Origin: Lutjanus erythropterus
Taxonomy: Eukaryota > Chordata > Actinopteri > Lutjaniformes > Lutjanidae
Assembly: GCA_020091685.1 (NCBI GenBank)
Contig: CM034604.1
Span: 10,996,519-11,060,518, forward strand
Direction: 5' to 3'
DNA length: 64,000 nt
In this document: positions 1 to 12,619 of the stretch, piece after piece
Layout: each line of letters begins with the position of its first letter
Position numbering within the stretch: position 1 is the first letter of the stretch
Translations under genes and position numbers: made by a program
Notes under the pieces: generated by a model
Seen by the model: the letters and a program-made list of their open reading frames with translations, nothing else
Databases searched by the model: none
Told to the model about the DNA's origin: nothing

Positions 1-479
1 TGCATGATCGACAGATCCGAAACTTGTCTGGCAATAATCTTGAATACCACTGAATCAATCAGCCATTTTCTTTGTGCACATTCATGACTCTCAGCTGAAG
101 GACGTCTGTGATTCACTCATTCATTTTTAAAAAACCTTGAAAAACATTTTCATGGCTGGAACAGCAGAGGCTGAGGCTCTATGTTTTTGGATCATCCCAT
201 TCTTGTAAAAAAAAAAAATGCTACTTATGTCAAATTTACACACAAATGTCTTTAAGGATAAACATATAAGGAGACAGTATTTTATATCCAAAAGGTCAAA
301 GGTCAACTTCACTGTGATTTCATAATGTTGAGCTTCCTATCAGACCTCTGTACTCCTCTGGAAAAATAGTCTCCAGGTGAGGACATGTCTTGGCATCTTT
401 CCCACCGGAAATTATCAACTGGACTCACACATCTGTAGTGACAACTTTCATTTTGCCAATACATATGTATATATATTAG

Positions 480-650
480 GTGTGTGTATCTCACCGACTG
501 AGACCGATTCGATTCATATCTCGATACATGTTCAACGATACGATATATCTTAAAATTTTTAAATGGCAAACGATTCAGTTCGATACGATTCAGCTCTGTC
601 ACGATATGATACGATATGATACAATACAAGGCAATGCAATGTGTGAATCT
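480..650. repeat. GATACGATA-rich subterminal-like repeat
   Basis: Many overlapping CGATACGAT, CGATATGATACGATA and CGATTCGATTC words occur in about 150 bp, typical of subterminal repeats of fish hAT elements. It may be the distal end of the BED element or a separate insertion. Confidence 0.5.
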
Positions 651-949
651 TTACATTTTCATTCAACTAATGCTACATTTGCAGAGTGCTCTTAGTTGCA
701 AAAAGACATCCTGATAGTTTTACTAAATATAGTAACAGGAGAGACAGAGATAAGGAGACATTACAGTGGTCTTAACATCTTATAATGAGTCTCGTGTGTA
801 AATGAGATCCTGTAGCCTAAATGAGAATCTGTGAACAAACTTTAAAACTCTTTAAAATATTAGTATTTTTGCAGTAAGATGATCTGCTGCTCTGTTTCAT
901 ATGAAGAGTGCCACTGATTGTAAGTGACATGTTTATATTTAACTCCCTA

Positions 950-1482
950 CCAACTCAATGTTTCATTAAGTAACTTGCCACTAATGTAATTTAACTCAGT
1001 TATTATGTGTTACCTTTACTGTGGCGTGTAAAGCTGGGTGGTGATCCCGCAAATGCTGCATCAAGTTAGACGTGTTTGACCCTTTAGCTGCAACTTTTTC
1101 TTGGCAGGTTTTGCAGACGGGTGATCCGTCGTCTTGAATGACTACGTGGTCATTCTTGGTGTATCCAACATGCTCCCAAACTGCTGACTTCACTCTTTTC
1201 TTCGGTGGAAACGTAGCTTCGCTGCTTGGTCCTTCTGCCATTGCTAAGCTAATGTAGCGTAGCTTCCATGTCTCTTGATACACACCGCACTGTAAGCAGG
1301 TGCACCTCTGGTGAAACTTTGTTTTCGTTTTGTGCAGGTTGCGCCAAAAATAATGTACCAGCATATTGTCCATTTTTTGCGAGTGAGAACAGAAAAACTC
1401 AGTGTAGCGGAGCCTTTGGGATTAAATAACTGTGACGTTTTAAAGCGCGGTTAATAGTAAAATCAGTTAATCGCTGCATCTC
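950..1482 (-). mobile_element. 5' end of a hAT element carrying the BED exon
   Basis: Read on the minus strand from 1482, the sequence begins TTAGAGATGCAGCGATTAAC, like the terminal and subterminal sequence of fish hAT elements. It runs through a GC-richer leader (CGCGGTTAATAGT in plus sense) into the BED exon. The opposite end was not identified with confidence; the low edge given is approximate. Confidence 0.6.
1014..1241 (-). pseudogene. BED-type zinc-finger exon of a hAT (ZBED-like) transposase
   Basis: The minus frame from the second plausible start (MAEGPSSEATFPPKKRVKS) reads a BED finger: SAVWEHVGYTKNDH, a CxxC pair (CKTC) and a C-terminal HLRDHH. This is the DNA-binding N-terminus of ZBED-like hAT transposases. 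An upstream ATG at 1373 adds 44 residues without recognisable character. The frame ends at a plausible donor (AAG|gtaaca at 1013), so this looks like the first coding exon; no DDE or dimerisation region follows within the window. It is probably the remnant of a deleted element. A host-domesticated ZBED gene is unlikely given the adjacent transposon end and lack of other exons. Confidence 0.7.
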
Positions 1483-1483
1483 T

Positions 1484-1533
1484 AATATATACATATATAT
1501 ATGTACATATTATATATACATATATATATATAC
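1484..1533. repeat. TA-rich microsatellite
   Basis: Alternating TATATACATATATATA sequence directly abuts the hAT end at 1482, a likely TA-rich insertion target or expansion. Confidence 0.7.
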
Positions 1534-1559
1534 GACCTTTGACAGCTGACTTCTCACTC

Positions 1560-1865
1560 TTCTTAACCGGTCACTAGAGGCTGCAAGTGATCAACAACTG
1601 CTTCAGTTTGAAATCTTGTTTCGGCTCAGGACAACATATGTGAGAGTCATGTAAATGTTGGTGGAACTTTGCAAAAATCTGCTGGCTGCATGTGGTGGTT
1701 GCAGTGGCATTGCAGTAGGTGTTTCACCATCTGTTGGTGGGGATCTGTGCTCTATTAAGGGCTCTCTTCTAGTTGCAAGAGTCTGATGAATTCAAGCTAA
1801 TCCTTGAAACACAGACTATGGATACCGAATGCAACCCCACTTCATAAAACTATCCCTTTCAGTTG
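1560..1865 (-). repeat. Dispersed repeat fragment, end at about 1862
   Basis: On the minus strand the sequence starts GAAAGGGATAGTTTTATGAA and continues GTGGGGTTGCATT. This matches the start of a repeat that I remember as common in percomorph fish and that resembles the plus-strand block at 16336-16420 (GGGTTAGTTTGGAT...AGTTGGGGTGTG). The other end is not defined. Confidence 0.4.
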
Positions 1866-2418
1866 AATTTTTCGAGACATGAAAAGAATAATTAATCTCT
1901 GTGATTGCCTTAATACACAAGGTCTCCATCAGAGCCACAACAGGCTGTTACAGGATTACACACTAAAAAACACAGTTTGTCAACTCGACTCATGAAAACC
2001 CTGCTCTCTATCTTAGTTTTCTTGACAAGTTAAAGTCTTTACAAACTCTCCCAGGCACTGCGATGTTATTCTGGGACAAACTAATCTTACAATCAGCCAA
2101 CCCACGATCTGTTTTGGGATTATGATTTTGTCTGTTCTGCTGCAGGCCGATCAATAAGGTAATCGAAATGATGTTATAAAAGAGGAACTGACTACTGCGG
2201 CTGTGTGTACCTCATCTTTTCCTTTGTTATGGCTGTGCTTTGCTACGCTATCCTTCGGCCTATCAACAGCCTTATGGGGCCCATTCATAACACGGGCACA
2301 GGGGACTGTAACGACTCCATAAAGCCGAGATCCTCCGTCTCTGCTCCAGGATGGTGTATTGATTGGGCCCTGGTAAGGGTGAGGGAAGGGCAGGTGGGTA
2401 GAAGCGCAAAGTGTGCAT

Positions 2419-2419
<1 letters not shown>

Positions 2420-2461
<42 letters not shown>
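2420..2461. repeat. (CA)n microsatellite
   Basis: About 21 uninterrupted CA units. Confidence 0.97.
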
Positions 2462-2464
<3 letters not shown>

Positions 2465-2590
2465 TCCTCCCTAATCTACTTCAGATCAGTGCTCATGTCC
2501 TCTTGGCCCCGGCCACAGCTGCTGTCAGCTGATGATTTAGCCCCAGTGTTAATGAAGAAGCGGGGTAATTCCACTGAAGTGGAGTGAAGA

Positions 2591-2604
2591 TACACACACA
2601 CATT

Positions 2605-2643
<39 letters not shown>

Positions 2644-2695
2644 GCCCATAATGCTTTGCAGAAGATATCGCTATTCACTCAAACACACACACACA
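2591..2695. repeat. Compound (CA)n microsatellite
   Basis: CA runs at 2591-2602, about 2606-2638 and 2682-2695 are separated by short unique sequence. Confidence 0.9.
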
Positions 2696-2703
2696 TGCAA
2701 ATT

Positions 2704-3240
2704 AGGCCTGCACGATGCGAGGAAAATCTGCAATGTGCAATATTGTCCAGTATTGTCATAACAATATGACTTGCAATAAATACAATCTCTCCTGAATCCA
2801 AAATAATTCCAAATAGCAGTATTGTTCCTCTTCACCACCAAGTCTTTGATTGACACCAATTAATCCGAGGGCAGCTGACGGCGAGCTGGGGCTTCATCTG
2901 ATTGGCCACATGTTTGCATGCAGAATGTGAACGCACGGTGAAGGTGAATAAAGGTTCCAGGTTCATCAGGCATTCTTTCGCGCATGTTAACATCACAATG
3001 ACAGTGAAAATACGATTTATCTGTCAGCACTAACGCAACTATATTAAATTGTATGTGCAAATACACAAATGCAACTGCATAAACACAAAAATAATAGATA
3101 CAGTATTTACTAAAGTGCAGATGGATGTTAACAATAGAAGTGTCGTGGGTGACAGAACTGATGACAGAACCAGATATAGAATATTCAGTCATAATTACTG
3201 GAGTGTCTAATTAACATATTTCAATGTGCAGTATGAATCC
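2704..3240 (+). repeat. hAT-like dispersed repeat fragment
   Basis: The sequence from TAGGCCTGCACGATGCGAGG through GTGCAATATTG and TTGCAATAAAT resembles the left end of a widespread fish hAT group (TAGGGCTGCACGAT...). I could not locate a matching right end, so the upper edge is a guess. Confidence 0.45.
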
Positions 3241-3244
3241 AATA

Positions 3245-3360
3245 TTAAAGGGTCAGTTCATCCAAATCACAAAAACGTATTTTCCTAATTTTGCCTATTG
3301 CCACGGTTACCAGATAGTTCTGGTTTTCTGAGAGTTTTTGAGATGCTAAGAGTTTTGTTT
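3245..3360 (+). repeat. Dispersed repeat fragment (TTAAAGGGTCAGTTCATCC start)
   Basis: The opening TTAAAGGGTCAGTTCATCC followed by an A-rich stretch and a GGTTACCAGATAGTTCTGG block resembles a MITE-like fish repeat with TTAAAGGG ends. Only the left part is recognised. Confidence 0.4.
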
Positions 3361-5763
3361 GTGTTACTTAAAGTGTCAAAAAAGTTACATTACAGAAACA
3401 TATCAGCAACATTGGCCCCATTACTCTGGATAATCTTAACTGGTAACTGTTTTAATTGAGAATGTTATTCTTCTGAAGATAGTGGTAGATATACAGTAAA
3501 ATGGTTGTTTAAATATTTCGGGCTGCTCCCTTAAAGTCGAGGATTCAAATCATCATTCAGAGACCCTTCAGTCTACTGAGGTTCCTCAAGTTCAGCAATC
3601 GTTTTTAGCTGTGTGCTTCTCTGGACATTTTTCCCAAGGCAAAATCTTTCCACTATGTCAAATCATCCTGTGATCCTCAGTGAAGATGTCTGCGACGGGT
3701 AGAGGCAGGTGACCCAGGGTGAGTTTGAAGGCCTGTGTATACTCCCAAACAGACATGAACACAGACAGCTGCAGACACCACAGACACGTAGTAGTAAGAC
3801 CGCGACAGCTGGCTGGAAGACGGTAGGCATTGCCCGCTCCGGCTCTGATGTTAATGTTAATATCTGTCTTCTGCTTAGAAGTGGTGAACTTGCAGCTCAC
3901 AGCAACCAAATATGATATAGTCTCTGGCTTTTGTTTGATATCTACTGTTGAGAAAAAATGCTAAACATTGCTGATCCATTGTTAGCATAGCTAGCACACA
4001 TTACACTCAGAGGGTGTCTCAGAGAATATAATCCAATCTTTAATTTGACGTAACTATATTACCTGAACATTGCTGTCACCCTGAACATCACACTGAACCA
4101 ATTGACAATTCAGTGTCAATTCAGTGTTTCTTTAATGTCTACATGAAAATGAAGTAAAATATTTGTACTGAGCAGCAAAAAAAACAATTTGACAAATTCT
4201 GTATCAAGTACAGCTCTAAAAACTTTGGACATTTTTCGTTTTTCAGAATTTTACAATAGTATAAGCTCATACAACTTATACAACTTAACCAGTACAACTG
4301 TATTGGGTTGGCAGCAGCTGTTTCAGCATTGCATATTTTAAATCTTGGCACATAAAATCTAAAGTATGTCTTTTTGTGATTTGGGTGAAAGGAGCTTTTA
4401 ATATGAGGGTATGTGAGGTAATGCTGCAAAACTAGTTCAGGCAGGCAGCTTCAGTTGTGCCCCATGAAGCACTATTCATTGTGACACATACAGTACACTG
4501 TCAGACACACACACACAGTGAGGTGTTCCATTCAGTCTGTCACATGAATTTGCTCATAGCCTCCCCGCAAATGCTGCTGCTGCCGCCGCCACGCTGCTCG
4601 AAATACCGACCGTTGCCTCCACAGCTGCAGCCCCCACCTTCACCTTCACCCCCACCGGAGCACACATGTAGCATGAAGTGTCTAATTCTATGGATCAATC
4701 TGAGGAGAGAGTCTGTCACTTCCCTCTGTCTAATTTTGCACAGTGTTAAGCTGTAAGCATTGCGGCAAGTGGAACAAGAGAGCCTGAAAAAAAAATATAT
4801 TGAGATATTATTTCTCAGTAAATCTGTCTCACAAGTTTCTGGGACTGAATTAGAAGTGCTGAACATGACACCACATGCTCTGCAACTCGATAAAATAAGA
4901 TTCAATACTTATCAGCCAGTGCTTTAATTCTCAAAAATAAAAATGTGTTTATTCTGGGACCCATATGTTAATTTCCAAACCCAAACCCCTGCTCCCTGTG
5001 ATCTAATCATACATATAAATGCGCTCCTCTCTGCTACTATCTCCTTATTGCCTTTTACTACACAACAACACTGCTCCTCACCTCTTCACACAGCGTGCAG
5101 GACCTTGACTGGATCAGCTCTAGAGAGACAATCTTCAAGTGCATAAGCTCACTGGCTTCAACTCTCCCATATCATTGTTCAAACATTAAATGCAAAGCTG
5201 GTGAGCCGTGCTGAGGTTTACACCAAAATTTGGAATTAATTTTCATCTTAAATTGGCTGTGGTTGAAATACTGTGGGCCCTTTGCAAATCTCAGACCGTT
5301 TCTATCTGACAGGAATTAAAGTAAGGTTTTCTGTCGGGGCGAGACATTCTACTGACTTACGAGCATGACTTCAGCTGCATTCATAACACACTACGAGTGT
5401 ACGCATAATACGTGGCAATGCTCTACAATGGGGGTGCTTGTAGAATCAGCTGAACACATTACTGTTTTCAGCCCATCAGAACTAAACTAACCTTGTCCAT
5501 CATGCAGTTACACTTCACTTAAAATGTTTGTAAGTTTAGTTTTTTTTTCACTGTCTTCTTATTAAGCACCTTTGTTGCTTTTTCTATAGGAACTATGTAG
5601 AAACTTTACAATAGAAAATGCAGTTTTATTTTTATCAATTTAAACAACAGAGCCTGTAAACTTGCTGGGAATGTGTATTGCTAATCTTTGTTGATTGAGG
5701 AAATGAAGGGAAATGTATTGATTTGTGGATTCACACTTTTGAGTCTTTGGACTTGGATTAAGG

Positions 5764-6194
5764 CAACTGTTCCCAAAGACCAGGTGGGCCACATGAGATT
5801 TTATTTGGGTCTCAAAATAAATTAAAGACTATGGAAAAAGATTTAAGATTTATTTCTGCAGTACACCTTTTTATAAAATGTAAATGTAAAATATAAAATG
5901 TGTCTACTGTTTTACTGATGAGAAGAAAAAAACAAGTGCCTGTAAATTCCTTCTAAATACAGTTATTTTGTCTCATTAATGAAGAAAGCTAAAATGTTCC
6001 ATTTTGTTTTCCTGATAAGAGGAAATAAAAACAACAACAATAATTAACTTGAGACTACATGACTAAATGTGTTCATTTATGCACGAATGAAGTCTTCCCA
6101 GAATTTATTGCTAAGGCTTATTTTGAATTGGGTCGTGATGGTTTGTCATTTTTAAAAAGAGGATCCCCAGGAAAAAAGTTTGGGAAACACCGGT
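5764..6194. mobile_element. Charlie-like hAT MITE
   Basis: The left end CTGTTCCCAAAGACCAGGTG and the right end CCAGGAAAAAAGTTTGGGAA with ACACCGGTG are imperfect inverted repeats of the CAGTGGTTCCCAAA type known from fish hAT/Charlie MITEs. The interior is AT-rich and non-coding. Ends are uncertain by a few bases and no target duplication is clear. Confidence 0.5.
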
Positions 6195-6589
6195 GTGAGG
6201 TATCAAGAGTTTTCATGTCAAAAGACTCAAGCCCATGTCACGCCTCATCGGTGTAAATGTCTGTGTCTGACTTGAGTCCAAGTCATGTGACTCCAGTTCA
6301 CACCGCGGCTGGTTAATCAGTGATTCGTTTAAAGCGCTAACTATAACCTTAATTTTACATGATAACATAACTGCATATAAAGCAGAATGAAACATCAATT
6401 CAAAAAAGACAAATGGATTTGAATGAATTTTTCTGCACATCAAAACAACTAGTTGTAAGATCAGCTACTGATAATGCCAATGACCTCATGGAGCATCAGA
6501 GGACTTGAAATGCTAGTTTTATATGAAAACATGTATTTACAAATGGCCAAGTTTGTGTACAGATCAAACAAAACAATATGTGATATGTT

Positions 6590-6730
6590 AATTAGCGAGC
6601 TTCAGAGGTGCTTGTAGGCAGATTTCCAAGTGTTGAATAGAGCCAGGGTAGCTGTTTTTAGTCTTTGTGCTAAGCTAAGCTAACTGCTTCCTGGCTATAG
6701 CTTCATATTTAGCACACAGACATTAGAGTA
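6590..6730 (+). repeat. Dispersed teleost repeat (AGCTAAGCTAACTG block)
   Basis: The block with TTAGCGAGCTTCAGAGGTGC, AGAGCCAGGGTAGCTGTTTT, CTAAGCTAAGCTAACTG and TATAGCTTCATATTTAGC matches a repeat I recognise as frequent in fish introns. The class is unknown to me; it is non-coding. Confidence 0.5.
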
Positions 6731-9000
6731 AGGCCCTTTTCTTACCAGTTAATAAAATATCGAGTTATTTTTAACCAAATATCTCTATAGCCTTATTTAT
6801 CGACATTGTGACAATATTATAGGGACAACTGTTGCTGCTTTCACAAAATATTAACACCATGATATTTTTAAGGATCAGTAATGTGGGTAAGGCCAATGAC
6901 AACTATCCAGCATTGTTACAGGATTGATTTTGTGTCAAATGCAGTAAATTAAATGATTAGGTCATCATTGTGTGATGAGGAAATAATCCAGAGAATAGTG
7001 TGTTTAATTTACCTTTAGAGAGTTCGAATGAGATCATCTCATAAATAGCGTAGTAAGTATAGCCTAATACTGCACAGTGTTACTGCAGAGAGGTTGCCAT
7101 TTACTCTGAGGCACCGAGATGTAAACTTGTTTACTGTAATTACAGCAATTTTATCTGCGTTAAGCAGACATTAGCCTAAACAGGCCTCAAAAAAATTAAA
7201 GACTGAGGTATCATTTCTGTTTTTAGCTGCACTCAAAACAGTATGGCTTAGAAAATCCTATAATATACTATCAGTTTTCATAGGTGTAATCGTGCTTCCC
7301 GGGCCACTGTCTCTAGAACTTAAAAATACCTTGCAGCACATTTATTTTTGTAATATTATATAATACTAGGTTTTGAGTTACTAAGAATTTAGGATATAAA
7401 TATGTGTATAAGGCATAACCTCGAGCCAAATCCTGTAAACAAACGATGTTTACCAGCTTAGCCTATAGCGGGGTGTGGGTGAAAGGTGAAAGCATTCCAT
7501 TAACGTCTGAGGTTTGTACCCATCCATCACTGTTTGGCCCTCTGAGGGGATATTTAAAAAAAACAAAAAGTAGAATAATTAAAAGGACAGGGTGACATTT
7601 GCATTTGTATTGGAGGGGAAAACAAGCACTGCCCAAACACACTGCTGTGACTAACAAAACCGATGACGACAACGTTCCTCTCAAATGCCAAATATTGGTC
7701 TCTTGCCCTCTCTCCTCGTCTTCTCACTTACTCATCGTTCTCTTGATCTCAGTCCATATCGCTTGTTTTTCTGTCTCCCACCTGCTGACATTCACCTCAC
7801 CTCACCTGCACCTGTCTTCTCCTACGTCCTGTCACTCCCCCACCCTGAGCTTTTAGCTTTTTTTTTAACGCTCACACCTTCTATCCTCACATACATCTTC
7901 TTGCAGCTCCTCCTCTCTCAGCAGAGATGACAGCGCATGCCCCGGCCGCCCCCGCAGTCTGACACAAGTTGCCACTACACAGCTCCAATGCCGCCACGGG
8001 TGCCCAGTGACACCGGAAGGAGGGGCTGGCAGGATGGCATGAGAGCTGATTGGGCAGAGGAGGGGGAGAAGGCACCGGCTGCATGGCGCTGGAAACATCA
8101 GACTGACCGGAGAGTGAGCTGGGGTGGCTGCCCACTGGCCCTCAGTCACGTGACACGCCGCGGCCCACATGGCAAAACACGAGCCTAAGCAGGACATGTG
8201 TGTGTGTGTTGTGTGTATGGATGACATCCCACATAGCCTGCGGGGGCTGATGAGTGCAGTGGAGACTGAACAAGAGAGAGGGGTTGTGACGGCAGCACGC
8301 AGCATCTCTTTTGTTGTCAGACATAAGAGGAAGGGAGGTATTCGCTCGCTGCAGCAACACATGCCTCCATCCACTTATTCATCAGCTCTAAGCCATGCAC
8401 TATTTTATCTCATAGTGAACAGAGAACAATGTGCACCAACATCCTGCTTCGGTAGCATCTGAAGCCAGACATTACACACACAGTCAGACAGAAATACTGA
8501 CGCACTCTGATCTGAGCAACGGGCCAAACTCAACTGAATCATTCCCTCATTATCTGGGGATATTGAATCCAAAGGAAGAGGTGGAGGGGGCAGAAAGGAA
8601 TAAATGTGGTGGAGGAAAGCAGGAAGAGATGATGCATAGGGGAGTACATCTAGATGAAAGAATCCACGGTGCTTCAAGTTAGGCTGTGAATGAATAAAAG
8701 TATGAAGGGGAGCTCACAAAGCCGGTTGTGAGCAGTTTGCATGGTCCTGGGTAGCAGCTGGCGTCATGCCTGCTTAATGGAGCAACCTATGATGAACAGT
8801 TGAGGATGGCACAATACTACCGCTGCCCAACCACATGGTGAATCAGCTCCATGATTCTGTCCACCCAACGCTCTCTCTCAAGGGCCAACTCATGCTGAGT
8901 CACGCTCATTCGGATAATATTGGAAACACATGGGAGATACAACTGCCTCTGCATTACAGCCCGAGACGAAAATATGCAAATATTTGCACTGATGCCTCCT
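6731..9000. other. Intronic stretch without recognised element
   Basis: No exon or clear repeat is seen. Positions 7925-8170 are markedly richer in G+C and CpG than the surroundings, and 7690-7930 is C/T-rich. Several overlapping frames at 7.6-8.7 kb are open on both strands but have no domain, no matching splice pattern and low-complexity translations. Confidence 0.5.
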
Positions 9001-9001
9001 T

Positions 9002-9362
9002 AAAGGTCCAGTGAGTAAGATTTACAGGGATTTATTGTCAGAATATGACAGAAATGGAATATAATTATGTTCTCATGACTGTATAATCACCTGAAAATAA
9101 GAATCACTGTGTTTTCATTTCCTTAGAATGAGCTGTTTACATCTACAGAGAGCGCAGGTCCACTTCCTCAGAGGCCATCGTGTTGCGCCGCCATGTTCAT
9201 ACAGTAGCCCAGAATGAACAAATCAAACACTGGTTCTAGAGAGGGCCATTCATGTTTTTTGCATGATTTGCAGCCACTATAGTTTCCCCTGCAACAGGGA
9301 TACTCGGCCTGCTTTGCCCGGAGGCCACTTTTGTAAAGTGACAGAAGGCCAGGGGCCACTTA
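9002..9362 (+). repeat. Dispersed fish repeat (TAAAGGTCCAGTGAGTAAG start)
   Basis: The block TAAAGGTCCAGTGAGTAAG, then ATTTACAGGGATTTATTG, followed by GCCATCGTGTTGCGCCGCCA and AATCAAACACTGG, resembles a high-copy fish element whose copies start TTAAAGGTGCAGTGTGTAAG. The right end is not certain. Confidence 0.5.
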
Positions 9363-9419
9363 ACACAAAACATATGTATCAGATTAAATAAATAAATATT
9401 AAAGGACCATGGCTCATCT

Positions 9420-9813
9420 TAAAGGGATAGTTCACCAACAAATGAAAATTCAGTCAGTATTTTATTCACCCTAATGCTGACTGAGGATCAGGTTTTTTAT
9501 TTTCTGCTCTTGCTCTGCTCCCAAACAATGTAAGTGAATGGTGACCAGTTTTCAAACATAAAAAAAAACAGAATAAAAACATTAAATGCCTCCATATTGC
9601 TTGTCTGGTGTAGACCAAGACTACTAAAGCCCCAGCATGCTGTTTGCACACCGTCACACCACACACACCCAGTTCAGACGGTGTGCATGTGCATGTGAAC
9701 GTGGCTCCAAGCTAAGGATCTACAGTGAAGATTGAGGCTAAAAACATAATGTACATAACATTTTTTTAGTCAGCTTTGCTTCTTGGGTAATTTTTGGGTG
9801 AACTACCCCTTTA
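9420..9813. mobile_element. MITE with TTAAAGGGATAGTTCACC ends
   Basis: The left end TAAAGGGATAGTTCACC (9420-9436) and right end GGTGAACTACCCCTTTA (9797-9813) are inverted repeats with one mismatch in 17. The 394-bp interior begins ATGAAAATTCAGTCAGTATT, as in a family abundant in zebrafish and other teleosts. No coding capacity and no clear target duplication beyond T/A-rich flanks. Confidence 0.85.
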
Positions 9814-10489
9814 CTTTGAAGTTTTCCTTTATCTATTTTCAAAATGAATGACACATCAACTTAAGTAAATTAAGCTGATGCAAGGATTGACAGATTCATC
9901 AGATATTTTACTGCATTTAACTGCAACTGCATTTTAATTGTAAATGTTTTGTAACATTTGAAAGAGATAATAAAACATTAAAGACAGCTGGAACCTCATC
10001 CATCATGCAATCACTCATATGTTAGAATTATTCATAAACATAAACCACAAACATAAATGGCTCCTGCCTGGATAGAATGAACAGCATATTTAAGCTCTCT
10101 TAGCGTATGCAGGCTAATATACTTTCCAAGCAACAGCCATTAGGACATTATTGATCATTTACTAACTGGTAGGAACAATCAAAAAAATTCTCAGTGTGAA
10201 TCAATATGTTTTCATTGTGAATTAGAAAATGGCTGGAGGGCCACCCAGCACCCTATCACAGGTCAGATGTGGCCCTCAGGCCAAAGGCTGAGTATCACTG
10301 TTCTACATGTATGGATGGGGATTGTGTGGCCAAGTGTTTGCAATCTGCAAGCTCAGTGCTAGATAGCACTAAATCCTACTCACTCTTCTAAAACTGCACA
10401 ATTCAATATTTTCATATGAAGAATGGATCAAATGACAACATGCAGAGTGGAAAGAGTTTGTATTGATGAAATAATACAACTGGAATTAT

Positions 10490-11050
10490 AACCGGACTTG
10501 CACCATGGAGCATTTTAGCAGCTTTCGGCTCATGTTTTTTGGTTTTTTGGCATGCAAGTTTACTTTATTTTTTTGGTTCTCACTGCTGTCATCAACTTTG
10601 TTTCCAGCTGTGTGGGCAGCAATTTTCAGACACAAAGCCTTTTGTCAGTAAAGGACAAAAGTTAGCAGCTCACGGATGAACGTAGTGGAACACTGCAGAT
10701 AAAAGAGACAGATTTTTTTTTTGTTTGAGACCAAAAACAGCACGCCACTGCTTTCAGTTGAAAAACTTCAGATAAACCAGATGTTCACTACCTGACCGAC
10801 ACCAAACAGCAGGAAAACAGAGTTTAAAATTAGCTGACCAACGTAGTGGAGCATTTAGGAGCTAAAGAACTTCACCAACATTCGTAGTTGGTGTTGGTGA
10901 GGACAAAAATATGGACTTACATTCATGAGATAGTCTGATACACAACTCCACATGGATGCTAATCTCACTCCATGTCTGCTGGATGTGTAAAAAAAACAAA
11001 TGTTTGGTAAACTGATCGCCATATTAATTCCATAAGTCTGTCATATGTCA
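10490..11050 (+). repeat. Dispersed repeat (GGAGCATTTAGGAGCTAAAG block)
   Basis: The sequence has GCATTTTAGCAGC, CGTAGTGGAGCATTTAGGAG, GGTGAGGACAAAAATATGGA and a closing ...CTGCTGGATGTGTAA block. The plus-strand sequence at 33170-33430 (TTCAGATAAACTAAATG, GGTGAAGACAAAAACAC, CTGCTGGACATATGATTAG) is a related copy. Confidence 0.45.
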
Positions 11051-12032
11051 AACAATTGCAATTTTTGACTTGGTGCAGCAACACAAGCAAACGAACAACG
11101 AAAGTGTTTAGCTGACACACTAACATTAATTACAAATTACATTAAAAGGTTACCAGAAAGGACAAAAGCTATTAGATTTACTCTCCTTATAATCATACTG
11201 GGTACCAGCCTATGCTGGCTGATGAATGAGGAGGCTCAGGTGAGCCCTTGTGATGGAATTTACTGCAACACCGACATACAGAACCATTACTAGAACCATT
11301 ACAACCATTACTACCACTGCTACTCGGTATGGACTAAACCACCAGCAGGGAAGTCAAATACAAACAATTTGACCTTACATGGAGAGTATTTTTACAGTTC
11401 TCTGTTTACAGATTAATAATTTATTACTAAGCAATATACTGATGCAAATACTAGCTTTGTGAAAAATCTCTCCCTTGTTGTAATGGTCCAGGAACATTTC
11501 CCTGATGACCAGAATCCAGGTTAAGAAACACAGGTACGACCCTCACATTAATATGTTGGCAGAGTTTAGAGTAGACTACCTACAAAACCATATACAGCTG
11601 GCCAGCCTGCAGTACTGACCCCAGCACTCATTTATGTTTCATGCTTTGTGCTGGACCGACTTCCATGGCTGCCAAAACCCGCGGATCAACAAATGTTGCA
11701 AGAGCACAAACGTAAATACACAAATGGCTTGAAATACAAGACATTAGGACGGGGAATTTTCGTCACAGGGTGTCTGCTCTGGTCCTTTTGATCATTGCTC
11801 ACCAGGTGGACCATTAATGTATGTGCTCATCTAGAATTCTTTGATTATACAAACAGGTAGAGTGAGACGAACACCACAGACTGAAAGCCAATGATCAACG
11901 CAGCCAGTTTTCCTGAGACTAACCACAGCTTGGACTTTGATGATCATAGATACATTGGAGTGAAGTGAAAGCTCAGCATATGTTGGTTATTTACAGTGTT
12001 GACGTGCAGTCGACTACATGTTCAATCACTGG

Positions 12033-12353
12033 TAGGGCTGTAATATGTAGTAAGAACTCATATTGTGATTATTTTTTTAACAATTGCAAATGCATTACAA
12101 TAAGTGGGAATTATTATCTTTGCATTACAATTTTCATTTTTACTAAGACCAGAGATCTTAAAATTGTAATGATGTAATATTTGTTGGTGTCTGTACCAAA
12201 CAAACATGTTTTCTTTCATCTGGAGAACAGGATCTTTAGGCCGTGGCATCTCTGCAACACTACAGTACTTCATTATAATCATGTTTCCTACTGGGATTTG
12301 GATATTGCACATATTGCAAATGCAATAACATTGTGATTACCTGGGCAGCCCTA
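12033..12353. mobile_element. Short hAT-type MITE
   Basis: The ends TAGGGCTG (12033-12040) and CAGCCCTA (12346-12353) are inverted. The flanks ATCACTGG (12025-12032) and ATCACTAC (12353-12360, sharing one base with the end) look like a decayed 8-bp target duplication. The interior has GCAAATGCATTACAATAAG and TGCAAATGCAATAACATTG, typical of fish hAT subterminal repeats. About 320 bp, non-coding. Confidence 0.75.
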
Positions 12354-12619
12354 TCACTACTCTAACTCTGTTCTACAATGTGCAGTTGTTGGGTGGTAGT
12401 TTAACTACTTTAAAGTCTCAATAGCTTTGTCAGTATTTAACTGTGGTCATGTAGCTTATTGCAAACTACATATTCTAGTATTATTTTAACTGTAAAATAC
12501 ATTAGCTATATAATGAAAACCACTTGTTATTTGACTAAAATCACATGTTGTTTGCAACCAAGATGTCTACAATTGATTACTATAAATTTTGCTTGAAATT
12601 GAGCATTTTTCTGAATTCG

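Noticed and set aside
2151..2678. CVCVCV and HTHTHT frames
   Set aside because: Translations of the CA microsatellites.
7865..8374. 169-codon minus frame over the GC-rich patch, with several overlapping plus frames
   Set aside because: Open in multiple frames on both strands, as expected from base composition; no recognisable motif.
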